Positions 1 through 10,563 of a stretch of 64,000 bases of DNA are shown piece by piece. Origin of the DNA: Elymus sibiricus (Eukaryota; Streptophyta; Magnoliopsida; Poales; Poaceae); NCBI GenBank assembly GCA_039707655.1, contig CM077670.1:141092001-141156000 (forward strand), written 5' to 3'. Each line of letters starts with the position of its first letter. Position 1 is the stretch's first letter. Position numbers and translations under genes: made by a program. The notes below the pieces were generated by a model. It did not search any database, had not been told where the DNA came from, and saw only the letters and a list, made by a program, of their open reading frames with translations.

Positions 1-184
1 TTGGCTCCGGAAGCCGTGCTCCTGAGGCCTCCTGAGGCTCCGGAGGGCTTCCTGCCACCGGGTTACCTCGCGAGGCACGCTCGCGAGGCCTTCCGTGTGA
101 CCTGCTCCTGAGAAAATTGCAAGGCGCAAGGTCTCGTGATGGGGGAGCCATGCGCGCTCGCTGACGCACTCATGGGCGTCACGT
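1..184. other. GC-rich sequence, no gene seen
   Basis: Short stretch rich in CCTCGCGAGG / CCTCCTGAGG palindromic words, the same vocabulary as the array at 1795-2175, so it probably belongs to the same GC-rich retroelement. No reading frame with recognisable protein similarity. Confidence 0.4.
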
Positions 185-445
185 GAGAAGATAAGGCACC
201 AAGGACCTTGGTGAGGTGGCGTGCATGGGAGCAGGCCCGCGAGCCAGAGCTCGATCACTTGGGTTTAGCGGCGCTGCACGGACGGACCAGAGCACAGGCA
301 CCGTGCCTATCATCCGAGAAGATGACACACCAAGGACCTTGGTGAGGTGACGTGCACGGGAGCAGGCCCGCGAGCCAGAGCTTGATCACTTGGGTTTTTC
401 AGCGCTGCTGGGACTGACCCAAGCACAGGCACCGTGTCCATCCCC
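185..445. repeat. Tandem duplication, ~130 bp unit x2
   Basis: Two adjacent copies begin at about 185 and 315. Each starts with GAGAAGAT and contains the palindrome CCAAGGACCTTGG, then a GAGCAGGCCCGCGAGCCAGAG block, then a CACAGGCACCGTG block. Copies differ by scattered substitutions and small indels. Probably non-coding retroelement sequence (3' part of the minus-strand Gypsy remnant next to it). Confidence 0.75.
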
Positions 446-615
446 CATTCGCGTGAAGCTCAGGAGGGACGCCATGAGCACGCACGGTTAGCCATCAAAG
501 AACTGACGAAATAATAAGGTTGATTACACAACCAGAAGGAGATACGGCTGCCCGGTCCAGCACGGGTCAGCTTGAGGTTGGGGCAGCCCGTGGGGCGCCC
601 TCAGTTGATTGTTCC

Positions 616-1062
616 GCCAGCACGGAGCATGGGGCTTCCACTTGGGCATGGGCATGATCGCGGCTCCATCATTCCGCCAGCGCGGAGCATGGGGCTTCCA
701 CTTGGGCGTGGGCTGGATCTCTCGCGGGCCCATCAGGCTTATGCAATGAGAGTCTCCGGGGTGTGTACAGCCCTGTTTCGTTCGTACTCGTGGGGGCCAC
801 GAGCAGAACTTGCGGAGGGATCGGATGTTCTGCGCGTCATACACTGAAACTCCTTCCTCCATCCCCAGCGCGGAGCATGGGGCTTCCACTTGGGCGTGGG
901 CATGATCGCGGTTCGATCGTTCCGCCAGAGCGCAGAGCATGGGGCTTCCACTTGGGCGTGGGCTGGAGCTCTCACGGGCCCATCAGTCTACGCAATCAGA
1001 GGCTCCGAGGCGTGTACAGCCCCATTTCGTTCGTACGCATGAGGGTCACGGGTAGAACTCCG
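616..1062. repeat. Tandem duplication of ~250 bp containing a 23-bp motif four times
   Basis: The motif GAGCATGGGGCTTCCACTTG occurs at about 626, 685, 875 and 937. The larger unit, which also includes a GTGTACAGCCC...TTTCGTTCGTAC block, is present twice (about 616-868 and 868-1062). That block is the end of the integrase reading frame on the minus strand (996-1301), so the repeat duplicates the extreme 3' end of a Gypsy pol plus downstream non-coding DNA. Confidence 0.7.
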
Positions 1063-1301
1063 TCCTCCGTCTCTAGCCGGACGACGGCGGGCCTGGAGAC
1101 ATGAGCAACCCTGAAAGGGCCTTCCCACATGGGTGAGAGTTTGTGGAGTCCCTCTCTGGAGAGGGTACTGCGTAGGACGAGGTCGCCGACCTCGAGAGTG
1201 CGAGGGCGGATGTTGCGGCTGAGGTAGCGACGCAGGGCCTGCGAGTACCTCGTGGCGCGAAGAGCGGCCTGGTGGCAGCCCTGATGCTCCTCGTGAGGCA
1301 A
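996..1301 (-). pseudogene. Ty3/Gypsy integrase C-terminal fragment
   Basis: The 101-residue frame has the hallmarks of the C-terminal tail of a Ty3/Gypsy integrase: an RRYLSRNIRPRTLEVGDLVL stretch (the GDLVL strand), then LHKLSPMWEGPFRV, the GPF/GPY-type motif that follows the catalytic core. In a complete element this is the DNA-binding tail of the polyprotein that inserts the cDNA. The catalytic core, RNase H and RT are absent; the frame joins directly at about 1303 to DNA that looks like an LTR, so the element has suffered a large internal deletion. It ends just before the tandem repeats at 616-1062, which would be its 3' untranslated region. What is seen is a relic, not a working gene. 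Confidence 0.75.
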
Positions 1302-1302
1302 G

Positions 1303-2289
1303 GACTCGCAGGACTCCTGCTTGGTTGGTATTGCTCTGGTGAGAGAGAGTACAAGGTTAGGGATGATGAGAACAAGAGCCGATCTCCAAAGGCAGCACTG
1401 CCCCCCTTATACCCGCATCGGTCCTCTTCCCCCTTGAAACTTAGGCGGCAAGGGCTGCCACACTTGGCGGGTTTTGAAAGGGGACAGGCACTCAAGCTAT
1501 CCTGACTAAAGGCGGTCTTCGCCTGCCAAAGCGTGATCCATGACGTGCCGGTGGGCTCGGTGATGACCTCCGCCCTGCGCGCCCGCCGTCTTGGTCTTCC
1601 TTCGCCGATCGGGCAAACTTTGGGGTCGCTTTGGGGAGTAGATAGCTGGCCCTGCTCCCTTAACACAAAAGAGGAAACCATCTTCATCCGCGCCTGCTGG
1701 CACGGCCTCTGTCGCTGCTCGTCACCGCGCGCGTCACCCATGTGATGGGCCCCAAACCGCGCGGCTGTGCCGAATGGCCTTGCCTTGTAAGCCATCGGGA
1801 GGATGCCTCGGGATGCAGCCTCGGGGGACCGCCTCATGAGGGGGCCTCGGGAGGCAGCCTCGGGGGACCGCTTCGTGAGGCGGCCTTGTGACGGGACCTC
1901 GGGAGGCTGGAGCCTCGTGAGGGGGCCTCGGGTGGAGCCGTTGCTGACTCCTGCTTGCCCGCTCCCTCAGGAGGGGTCCTCGGGAGGCCGGAGCCTCATG
2001 AGAGGGCCTCGCGAGGGGGCCATCGGGAGGCGGGAGCCTCGTGAGGGGGCCTCACGAGGGGGCCGTCGGGAGGCCGGAGCCTCGTGAGGGGGCCTCGCGA
2101 GGGGGCCGTCGGGAGGCCGGAGCCTCGTGAGGGGGCCTCGCGAGGGGGCCATCGGGAGGCCGGAGCCTCGTGAGGTGACTTTGCTCTAGGGCGCCCGTTG
2201 GTGGGCCACCTATCTGGGCCTCCGCCAGGCGTCGCGCCCTGGGCCGCGGGCAGACGGGTCGTGGCACCCCGGGTTCCACAACCCCGACA
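1303..2289 (-). mobile_element. Probable GC-rich Gypsy LTR (minus orientation)
   Basis: Read on the minus strand, the segment starts at 2289 with TGTCGGGGTTGTGGAACC, a normal Gypsy LTR start. It contains a GGGTATAAGGGGGG box near 1410-1420 followed by a leader-like stretch, then abuts the integrase fragment at about 1303. The arrangement fits a 5' LTR fused by deletion to the 3' end of pol. No second LTR copy and no target-site duplication were found in the window, so the boundaries are tentative; the 2289 edge is the better one because base composition changes sharply from GC-rich to AT-rich there. Confidence 0.5.
1795..2175. repeat. GC-rich 43-bp tandem array inside the LTR
   Basis: About four good units of 43 bp (each contains GGGAGGCCGGAGCCTCGTGA) from about 2000 to 2175, with more degenerate related units back to about 1795. 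The unit contains the palindromes CCTCGCGAGG and GGCCTCACGAGG and many CpG sites. Spurious long frames on both strands arise from it. Confidence 0.8.
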
Positions 2290-2730
2290 GTTGATGGATC
2301 CGTATGCATATTAATATTGTCGTGTAAATTATGGCCTGACATACGTACTAGAGAATATAAATAGCTTGTTGCAACGCTCGGGCAATTATCTATTGCACTA
2401 GAAAATATTTGGACGCGTGGCACCACCCACTCTGAGAAACGACTCAAGAGGGAGGGAGGATTCATTGGTCTTGCGTCCCACTAGTAGTATGTGCAAAAGC
2501 CCGGCTCTACGTGCAATAAATCCTTCTCCTAGGGAACGGAGGCTACCTCCAATCTAACGTCTTATCCCCCAATAAACAAATAAAATGTCCCACTTGTGCA
2601 CATGCAAGAAAATGGAGAAGGGCAGATGGTTAGATTATAGGAGTAGTACTTTTTTTTATTTTTTTAGTGAAGGAGGATCACCCCTGCCCTCTAGAAGGCT
2701 CCAAACTTTGCAATATTTTCCCAAGTACTA
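2290..2730. other. AT-rich intergenic DNA, no gene seen
   Basis: About 100 bp near 2340-2460 (GAGAATATAAATAGC...CTCTGAGAAACGACTC) resembles the 3' flanks of the two DUF295 genes at 4370-4460 and 7243-7290, so it is probably another piece of the same duplicated neighbourhood. Nothing else recognisable. Confidence 0.4.
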
Positions 2731-2973
2731 CTACCGCCGTCTGGATTATTAGTCTCATCTTATTTTGGATCAACGATTGACAAACATACTACTACTCCAA
2801 TGACATTACGTAGTAGGAGTATTTGACTAGCATGTCACACATTTTTTTTGTTGGATTCATATTTGAATATGTTTTCCAATGACATTATATTGGCCACACA
2901 ATTTTATTAGTTAAATGAAGGGCCAAAATATGACACAAAATACAAGGGGGACTAGTAAACAAGTACGGTTACC
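2731..2973. mobile_element. Degenerate Stowaway-type MITE
   Basis: Left end CTACCGCCGTCTGGATTATT is preceded by TA (2729-2730), as in Stowaway elements (Tc1/mariner MITEs, TA target). The right end near 2950-2973 carries a partial inverted copy (GGGGGACTAGTAAACAAG). Interior is AT-rich with no coding capacity. The right boundary is uncertain. Confidence 0.5.
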
Positions 2974-2975
2974 GA

Positions 2976-3488
2976 TATGGCTTAAATGCAAATAAAGTAG
3001 AGGGTAGCGGTTCCCGATGAACGGCAATTGATGTTTATCCTCCTTCAATTCGCATGCTGAGGGAGTAGTACTACTATAGTAAATGGGAGAAGTGGCATGC
3101 TGCTAGTAGCGCAGCACCATGGGTGTGTTTGGTTGGGTCGCTCGCAAGTTTCATTTGGCCTCCTGTAACCATCACTGCATTGCGTCATCGTGGCCTTGAT
3201 TCTTACTGTATCGCATTTTCATTCCAGCTGATGAAGACGTGTGTCATACCTTGCTCACCTTTTGCATGATGTCTTATAATAAGTGTTACACTTCAGAAGT
3301 TCAAAACTTGAAACCAGAACACGTACAGTCCCGTTCGCGTCGCACCCCAGACGGTCGTTCCGGCCCGCCGCTCAACGCACAGTGGCTAGGCATATCACTT
3401 ACATGTGGGACTGCATGTAAGGAAATCAATGATGGCCGAAATTGGCAAAACTCCCTCGCTTATCGCGCAGGAAAAGCCCAGCGCTTGC
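2976..3488. other. Intergenic DNA containing a diverged copy of a recurring ~250 bp module
   Basis: No gene. From about 3240 to 3440 there is a weak copy of the module that heads the duplicated DUF295 blocks (AAGTGTTACACTT...CGCACCCCAGACGGTCGTTCC...CACTTACATGTGGGAC). The better copies are at 3550-3850, 6430-6960 and 18730-19030. Confidence 0.45.
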
Positions 3489-4617
3489 GTTTTTAATCGT
3501 TATTTATAATTTTTGAGGGAAAATCGTTATTTGTCTCTATCGGTCGTGCCAAGGAGCAGAACCAAATGTTACAACTTACAAGTTCAAAAGGAAAAGCCTG
3601 CCGTGTTCGCATCGCACCCCCACACGGTTGGTCCGGCACGCTGCTCAAGGGGGAACGCGTGTTGTCTTGCATTTTCACTTACAAGTGGAACCGCAGTTGA
3701 GCAAACCGACTATCAGCAAACCCCCACCCCGCCCGCCGCGCGATGGCTGAGTTAGAGAAATGAGGAGGGGGAAGAGATAGCTATAGCACGGACTCCAAGA
3801 AATTTTGTGTCAGATGGGTCTCGTGGTGGTGGCGTGTGCTATACTCCTGGACGTGAATGCTTGTTCTGTCCCATGCCACCCCACTATATTGAGGTGCCGG
3901 TTACGTAGAGCGAACACATTAGTATCTCTCTAGGAGTACGGTACCACTAGTAGTACTAGTTTTATTAACATATGGCCCACCTCACACTGTCGCCAAATTT
4001 CCTGGAGTCCATGCTCGGCCCTCCTCTCTCTCTCTCCTCAGCTAGCCAACACAAGCCCAAAGTGTGCCCATTGTCGGTTTGCTCACATTTGGTCCCACAT
4101 GTCAGTGAAAACGCAAGACGACGCACATTCGCTGGGTGAGCGGCGTTCCTGACCGACCGTGTGGGGTGCGACGCGTACGCGACAGGCATGTTGTAATTGT
4201 ACGCGATAGGCTGGACGTTTAGGAAGATGATCCCGCAGTCCATTTTTCATCCAACAGCCGAAGCCAAATCGACTGGCCACAGAAAAATATTCAGGCGACT
4301 GTCATCTAGCCACGCCCCTTGTTTCCAAAGGAAAATATCCATGCACTCCATTTTTTTGGCGGGTATACTAGAATATATATATAACATATTGCAATGCACG
4401 GACAATTTTGTATGGCGATAAAAAATATTTTGCAGTGTCGCAGCTCCCACTCGGAGAAGTGACTCGAAAATCATTCATAAATTAAGTAAGTTAACATGCA
4501 TATGCAAATATACCATTTATTACATACAACAAGTCAACAATGCACAACGAGAACGAGGATACATTCTAAATACTAAAGTTTTTATCACACAACAAATAAC
4601 AAGCAATGAAATGAACT

Positions 4618-5991
4618 TCAGGTCAACCAATCCTCGGCGTTGGAAATGCTTGCTTTGAACCAGAAGTGAGCCGCTGGGCAGGGCCAGCTATTGTCAATAA
4701 CGAGACCAACGCAAGACTCACCATCCAAGCTGAAGCGGCCTATATCAGAATTATGGAAATTGTCATTGCCAGCGTAGGGAACTATACCAATGTGCGAGGT
4801 ATAGATACAGTTGCGTCTCAAAAATGGTAATGTTGTGCCAATAGCAGCCGTATCGCCTTTCACCATAATTGGATAGTTTAGTCCAAGGAAAAGTGAGTAT
4901 TCTCCAAGACTATCAATATTGAACCAGGGAGAAGGTTCTAGCACTAGCACACTAGTATCCATTCCGAATACCCTGCAACAGATGTTGGAATAGGTCCGGA
5001 GACGACTACGACCATGGGAGACAACACCTGCTTCCTCTGTAACATTAACAATGCCCAGTATACAGACAAGAATAGGTGATCCATCGGAATAAGTAGCTAG
5101 GCGCCACTGAGTAGGTAGGTACTGCTCGTCTTCATGCTCATGAACATCACCATCATCATCTCCCCCTTGGTTATAAAAGTTTCCAAGTATCGGTTGGGGG
5201 ATGTTGACAGGACCTTGGAAACACAAGAAGGTTAAGTAGTACGGGTATAACTGGCATGCATGGTTAATGAAACAATTCTAATTATGGTGGAAGAAAAACA
5301 ACGTACCGAAACAATTAGTATCCCATGCAAAAACAGTGCCAGAAGTGGTGGCAGCAAACACAAGACGATCGTATTGAATTGCATCACAGTACACATGCGT
5401 GCCCAGAAACTGGTTTTCAAGCAATATCCATCGAGGCATAGAGGTAAGGACGGCCAAAAGCTTGTCGAAGATAGCGACAACATAATAGTTCGCATAACTC
5501 CAAGAGCGATTGGGAACTCGACAAATTGCTATCTTCTGTAGATGACTATGACCATGATCGTATTTGAACGTACGTAGAGTATCGGTGTGCTCAACCTTAG
5601 GGCAGTCTGAGATTTTTGGAAGTGGAATCCGGTGATGAGTGTACACATTCACAAGCTCCCACTCGCAGTTGCACCCAATATAAACAACCCAATCTCCGTT
5701 TGCGTCTACCCAGACCTTATGCTGAAGCGATGGCATCTTAACATCACATGGATCATTATTGTCAAGTGGCATCAACTTGCACAAGGCGAGTCTTCCGTCG
5801 TCCCTGCGCCAGCGAGCAGGGTCATAGCGAAGAAGATAGGGGAGATCAAAGCGCTCTTGAACCATTGGGTTGTTTGTAATGATCCTATTTGTTGAGTCGA
5901 GAATGGTCTTGAACGAACCTGCCATGCTAGCCGCGGTGATGACGTCGCACCGATCAATGAGCAAGAATAACATGGTTGGGTCCTGCGTCAT
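4618..5991 (-). pseudogene. DUF295 / KIB1-4 beta-propeller (F-box family) gene, copy A, N-terminally truncated
   Basis: Two exons: 5991-5307 and 5213-4618, with donor GTACGT and acceptor CCAAG keeping the frame (the Gly codon is split); 426 residues if started at the Met at 5991. Family hallmarks are WILLENQFLG...YCDAIQYDRLVF...GTVFAWDT (about residues 188-224) and SLFLGLNYPIM (about 335-345), ending AEDWLT. An acidic GGDDDGDVHEHEDEQ stretch begins exon 2. Proteins of this grass-expanded family normally have an F-box at the N-terminus, which docks on SKP1, and a C-terminal propeller for substrate binding. Here the equivalent of copy B's N-terminus is lost: the upstream frame has a TGA (CGA in copy B) and a locally repeated ~35 bp segment, leaving only ITAASMAGSFK-type remains. 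The body is open, so a truncated protein is possible, but I call it a probable pseudogene. Copy B lies 3 kb away in the same orientation. Confidence 0.75.
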
Positions 5992-6065
5992 CTTTCAGAT
6001 CGGGGCAAGAATAACGTGGTCGGGTCATCTTTCAGATTGGGGCAAGAATAACGTGGTCAGGTCCT
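5985..6065. repeat. Short direct repeat disrupting the DUF295 copy A N-terminus
   Basis: CATCTTTCAGAT(C/T)GGGGCAAGAATAACGTGGTC is present twice in a row (about 5989-6023 and 6026-6060); copy B has the corresponding sequence once (near 8823-8855). The extra copy and a CGA to TGA change break the F-box-like reading frame of copy A. Confidence 0.75.
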
Positions 6066-6615
6066 GCGTCTTCCCTCCATCGAGAAGACGAACAATGGCA
6101 GAAGGAAGAGTCAAGGAAAATGGAGGGAGGAAGAGCGTGCGACAGCAGTTTCAACGCCCAAATCGAGAGGGAAAGGGGAAGAGGCGGTGGACGGTTTCCA
6201 CGGTATAGGAAGAGGTGACTGGGGAGCGGACGGTTGCCACGGCATAGGAGGAGCCGACCCGGCCTTCATAGACGTCCGTTCGGAAATTATACAAAAGGAC
6301 TCGTCGTCATCTCACTGACATGTTGGAACGGGACACTCTCCAGATCTAAAAAAAGGAGGTGGTGGCCTGGCGCTAGCGTTTTTAATCATTATTTCTAATA
6401 TTTGAGGGAAAATCATTATTTCTATCTATCGGTCGCGCCAAGGAGCAAAACCAAATGTTATAACTTACAAGTTCAAAAGGACCCCCACACAGTTCGCGTC
6501 GTACCCCCACACGGTTAGTTTCGCACGCCGCTCAAGGGGGGAACGCGTGTTGTCTTGCATTTTCACTAACAAGTGGGACCGCAGTTCAGCACACCGACTA
6601 TCGGCAAACCAACTT

Positions 6616-6809
6616 GTCCATGCTGCCATGATACGGGCTTCTGAGAGCCCTTGGATCTAAGATCGAATGGTCGCATCCCGAGATTCTAGACCTGTGTGCA
6701 AATATCATATCCTAGAGGGCTTTTTTGCAAACTTGCAGGAGCTCAGCATGCAACCGTTCGATCTCAAATCCAAGGGCTCTCAAAAGCCCGTATCATGGGA
6801 GCATGGGCA
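6616..6809. mobile_element. MITE with ~60 bp terminal inverted repeats
   Basis: The left arm (6616-6678, containing CCATGATACGGGCTTCTGAG) is the imperfect reverse complement of the right arm (6746-6809, containing CTCAAAAGCCCGTATCATGG), with a ~70 bp spacer. Alignment with block A shows it sits in sequence that is continuous there (around 3720), so it inserted into block B after, or was lost from block A since, the duplication. No coding capacity; superfamily not assigned. Confidence 0.8.
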
Positions 6810-7444
6810 GCTTCGTATCACCTAAAAGTCCCCCCCCCGGCCGCCACGCGATGGTTGAGTTAGAGAATCGAGGAGAGAGAAGACCTAGGTGTAGCATGGA
6901 ATCCATGAAATTTGGTGTCAGATGGGACTCATGGTGGTGGCGTGTACCATACTCCTAAACGTGAATGCTTGTTTTGGCCCCTGGCACCCCACTATATCGA
7001 GGTGCGGGTTACGTAGAGCGAACACATTATCTCTCCAACTTGCAGAAAAACACATTATCTCTCCAAGAGTTCAGTACCACTAGTACTAGTACTTTATTAA
7101 CATATGGCCCACCTCACACTGTCGGCAAATTTCCTGGAGTCCATGCTTGGCCCTCCTCTCCCTCTCTTGTCAGCCAGCCAGCAGACACGCGGAGTGTGCC
7201 CATCGTCGGTTTGCTCACATTCGGTCCCACATACTACCAGTGAAAAGTATTTTGCCTCGTCGCAACACACACTCTGAGAAGTGACATGAAATCCATTCAT
7301 AAATTAAGTAAGTTTATCACATGCATATGCAAATATACCATTCACACTACATACAACAAGTCTACAACGCACAACAATAACGAGGATACATTGTAAATAC
7401 TAAAGTTTTTCTCACACAACACGTACAAGAAATGAAAACGACCT

Positions 7445-8894
7445 TCACGTCAACCAATCCTCAGCGTTGGAAACGCTTGCTTTCAACCAGAAGCGAGTCG
7501 CTGACCGGGGCCTGGTGGTATTGTCAATCTTGAGACCAACGCAAGACTCACCATTCGGGCTGAAGCAGCCTATATTAGGAGCAATACTTGCAATGGAGTA
7601 GGGAGCAACAACAATGTCTGTGGTATAGATAGAGTTGCTTCTCATAAATGTCAAGGTTGTGCCAACAGGCGCTGGATCGCCTTTCACCATCATTGGATAG
7701 TTTAGTCCAAGGAAAAGCTAGTTTTCTCCTAGACAATCAATATTGAACCAGGGAGAAGGTTCTGGCGCTAGCACACTAGTATCCATCCTGAATAGCCTAC
7801 AACGGAAGCTGGCATACGTCCATAGAGTATGACCATGCAAGACAATACTACTACATGCTTCCTCTGTAACATTACTAATGCCCTGTATACAGACAAGAAG
7901 AGGTGATCCATAGAAATAAGTAGCTAGGCACCATCTAGTAGGTAGGTATTGCTCGTCTTCATGATCGTGATCATAACCACCATCATCATCATCATCATCA
8001 TCACCATCGTCATCTCCCCCTTGGTTATAAAAGTTTCCAAGTATCCGTGGCGGAATGTTGACAGGACCTTGAAAAACTTGAAGGTTAATTAGTAAAGAGA
8101 TAACTTGCATGCATGGTGAATGAAACAATTCTAATTACGGTGGAAGACAAACGTACCGAAGAAAAAAGGATCCATGCAAAAACAGTGCCACAAGTAGTGA
8201 CAGCAAACACAAGACGCTCGTATTGAATTGCATCACAGTACTCAGATGTGTACGGAAACTAGTTTTTAAGCAATCTCCATTGAGTCCCTCCAAGAGTAAA
8301 GAAGGCAACAAGCTTGTCGAAGATAGCAACAACACAATAGTTCCTATAACTCCAAGAGCATGTGGGAACTCGACAAATTGCTATCTTCTGTAGATGATAG
8401 TCACCATGATCGTATTTGAACATACGTAGAGTATCGGTGTGCTCAACCTCAGGGCAGTCTGAGATTTTTGGAAGTGGAATCCGGTGACGAGTGTGCACAT
8501 TCACAAGCTCCCACTCGCAGTTGTCCCTAATATAAACAACCGAATCTCCATTTGCGCCTGCCCAGTCCTTATGCTGAAGCGATGGCATCTTAACATCACA
8601 CAAATCATTATCAAGTGGCATCAACTTGCACAAGGTGAGCCTTCCGTCGTCCCCAGACCAGAGAGCAGAGTCATAGCGAAGAAGATAGGGGAGATCAAAC
8701 CGCTCTTGAACCCTTGGGTTGTTTGTAATGATCTTATTTGTTGAGTCAAGAACGTTCTTAAACGAACCTGCCATGCTAGCCGCTGTGATGACGTTGCACC
8801 GATCAATGATTTCCTCCACCGCGTCATATGTTAGATTGGGGCAAGAATAACGGGGTCGGGTCCTGCGTCTTCCGTCCATCGAGAAGACAAACAA
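7445..8894 (-). pseudogene. DUF295 / KIB1-4 beta-propeller (F-box family) gene, copy B, disrupted
   Basis: Same two-exon structure as copy A: exon 1 8894-8157 and exon 2 8067-7445, with the same GTACGT donor and TTCAAG acceptor. The N-terminus that copy A lacks is present: MDGRRRTRPRY then CPNLTYDAVEEIIDRCNV, which resembles the first half of a degenerate F-box. The propeller body then follows (DLPYLLRYDS, CEWELVNVHTRHRIPLPKI). Damage: TAG at 8259-8261 where copy A has CAG (ENQFLG motif), a 1-nt length difference just before the exon 1 donor, and TAG at 7718-7720 before the LFLGLNYPMM motif. Exon 2 has an Asp-rich run expanded by a CAT/ATC microsatellite. The product would be truncated before most of the propeller, so this is a pseudogene. 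Confidence 0.85.
7978..8015. repeat. CAT/ATC microsatellite encoding an Asp run
   Basis: A run of CATCATCATC within exon 2 of DUF295 copy B gives a longer poly-Asp tract than in copy A (which has a short DDDGDVHEHED there). Trinucleotide, so frame-neutral. Confidence 0.85.
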
Positions 8895-9117
8895 TGGCAG
8901 AAGGAAGAGTCAAGGCAAATGGAGGGAGGAAGAGCGTGCGACAGCAGTTCCAAATCGAGAGGGAAAGGCGAAGAGGCGGTGGACGGTTGCCACGGTACAG
9001 GAAGAGGCGAGTGGGGAGTGGACGGTTGCCATGGTATAGGAAGAGGCGACCCAGCCTACATAGACGTCCGTTTAGGAATTATACAAAAGGGCTCGCCATC
9101 TTCTCACTAACACGTTG

Positions 9118-9369
9118 GAAAGGGATAACACGTCGACGAAACATGGTTTGTCATTTCTCATGCAAAATGTGATCGGGCCGCGTTATTTCTTGACTTTATT
9201 TTTCTTAATGGCGTGCCGTTCAATTTTGAACATTACTACACGTCGTCCCGATATATTAGGCCGGACGTTACATGCAGGCTATCCATTGGGTACATGCATG
9301 CAGGAGAGAGAAAAAATGCATGCATGGGAGAGTGATCGAAGACCTTAATTTGCCTGATTTATTGGTCCT
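9118..9369. other. Intergenic DNA, no gene seen
   Basis: Sequence between block B and the exon-like module unit. Contains a TGCATGCATGG stretch near 9293-9328. No feature supported. Confidence 0.3.
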
Positions 9370-10482
9370 GTTGCTCCGGCTCGCGGGACTTAGAAAACCT
9401 TGACGGCGGTACTCTACCAAGTAATATAGTAGTAATATACAGGCTTGAGCTTCAACGCTTGCTTGCGAGGGCTTCCCACTTGCTTCTCACACTATCACCC
9501 TCAACAGATCTAAAAAGACGGCGGTGGCCACTCTCTCTCCCTCCTCACCGGTGGCCACAAATTCGGCCTGATCCCGTCCGCCGGGGAAGAGGAGGACGTG
9601 AACTGATGACAAGGCCCACTTCTCAGATGTAGCGCCAGCGAGGGATGGCCTCTGTCCCGAAGCTCACTGCCGTAGTGTCGGCGGAGGACGACGACAATGA
9701 AAGAAGCCGCTTCCCACTGACCCTCGGGTATGCTACCTCTTTTCAAACCATACCCTTGTGCTATTGCCCCATCTGCCCACGTCACTGCATGCAGTTCTTT
9801 TTCCACTGCCCCATCTCCCCTAGTAACTAGCCTCTGCTGGTCATGCAGACGAAAACCTTAATTTGCACTATTAAAGGAAACCCTACTTCATGCAGACTAA
9901 TCCATGTCTGGGTTGAATAAGGAAAGAACGGGGGAAAGTAGTACTATAAAAGAGACTTGGTATCGAACCTGAATCTTGGTTGAAAAGGGGAAAAGCAGTA
10001 GTAGCTAAGGAATGAGTCTCTTGTCTCTTGATTGTAAAAGGAAAGAAAGGCAGGACAACGCAATAGAGAATGACCAGGTCGATAGGTTTGTTGTCCTCAC
10101 ATAGGAAAAATGTGGCTAAAGATAAGAAAAATGGGACGTAATCCAGATATGCTACTTGGATATTTGTTGCTCTGGGAAACCATCCCTGCCTCACCACTCT
10201 ATGCGTCCATGGAGGTACATTGTACTTTTTGGACAAAGGGTGGATTTTATTTGCTCAAAATAGAGCATCAAGAAGATACATAACACAGTGAGCACACACC
10301 CAGCCTCTGCACAGCTAGGATGCACACAGCCAACACCATGCTCTTATTGCCACTTTTTTGCTGTTACTATAACGCCACCGGTAAAATTATGCTACTACTA
10401 ATGTGATGCCACTTTTATCTAATGCCGAAGTCAGTCTAATGCCACTGATAAATTGAAAAACGAAAGAAAGGCAGGAAAACTA

Positions 10483-10563
10483 CTACCTCTATTTCAAAAT
10501 ACAAGACATTTTGGTACATTAAATTTAACTATGAAAACATCTTATATTAAGGAACAGAGGGTG
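10483..10563. mobile_element. Short Stowaway-type MITE (~80 bp)
   Basis: Starts CTACCTCTATTTCAAAATAC and ends TTAAGGAACAGAGGGTG, an imperfect terminal inverted repeat of the CTCCCTCTGTTCC type, flanked by TA on both sides (10481-10482, 10564-10565). Typical of Tc1/mariner-derived Stowaway MITEs in grasses. Inserted in the module unit copy A. Confidence 0.75.

Larger units (their letters stand above)
3489..6330. repeat. Tandem segmental duplication, block A
   Basis: Block A matches block B (6376-9117) along its whole length: the leading CGTTTTTAATC...TTTGAGGGAAAATC motif (3489 and 6376), the CACTAGTAGTACTAG / ATATGGCCCACCTCACACTG stretch (3947 and 7077), the complete two-exon DUF295 gene, and the downstream GAAGGAAGAGTCAAGG / TAGACGTCCGTT stretch (to about 6330 and 9117). 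Substitutions are frequent, so the duplication is not recent. Block B has an extra MITE (6616-6809) that block A lacks. Confidence 0.85.
6376..9117. repeat. Tandem segmental duplication, block B
   Basis: Second copy of the ~2.8 kb block described for 3489-6330, in the same orientation. It carries the second DUF295 gene and a MITE insertion absent from block A. The head of the block (6430-6610) repeats the module with AAATGTTATAACTTACAAGT and the CACCCCCACACGGTTAG motif. Confidence 0.85.

Noticed and set aside
1073..1837. Long minus-strand frame of 254 codons
   Set aside because: It crosses the LTR/integrase junction out of frame with the integrase homology (996-1301); its length comes from high GC content.
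7718..8128. Separate acidic protein gene
   Set aside because: It is exon 2 of the DUF295 copy B pseudogene, cut by an in-frame TAG; the upstream Met lies in the intron.
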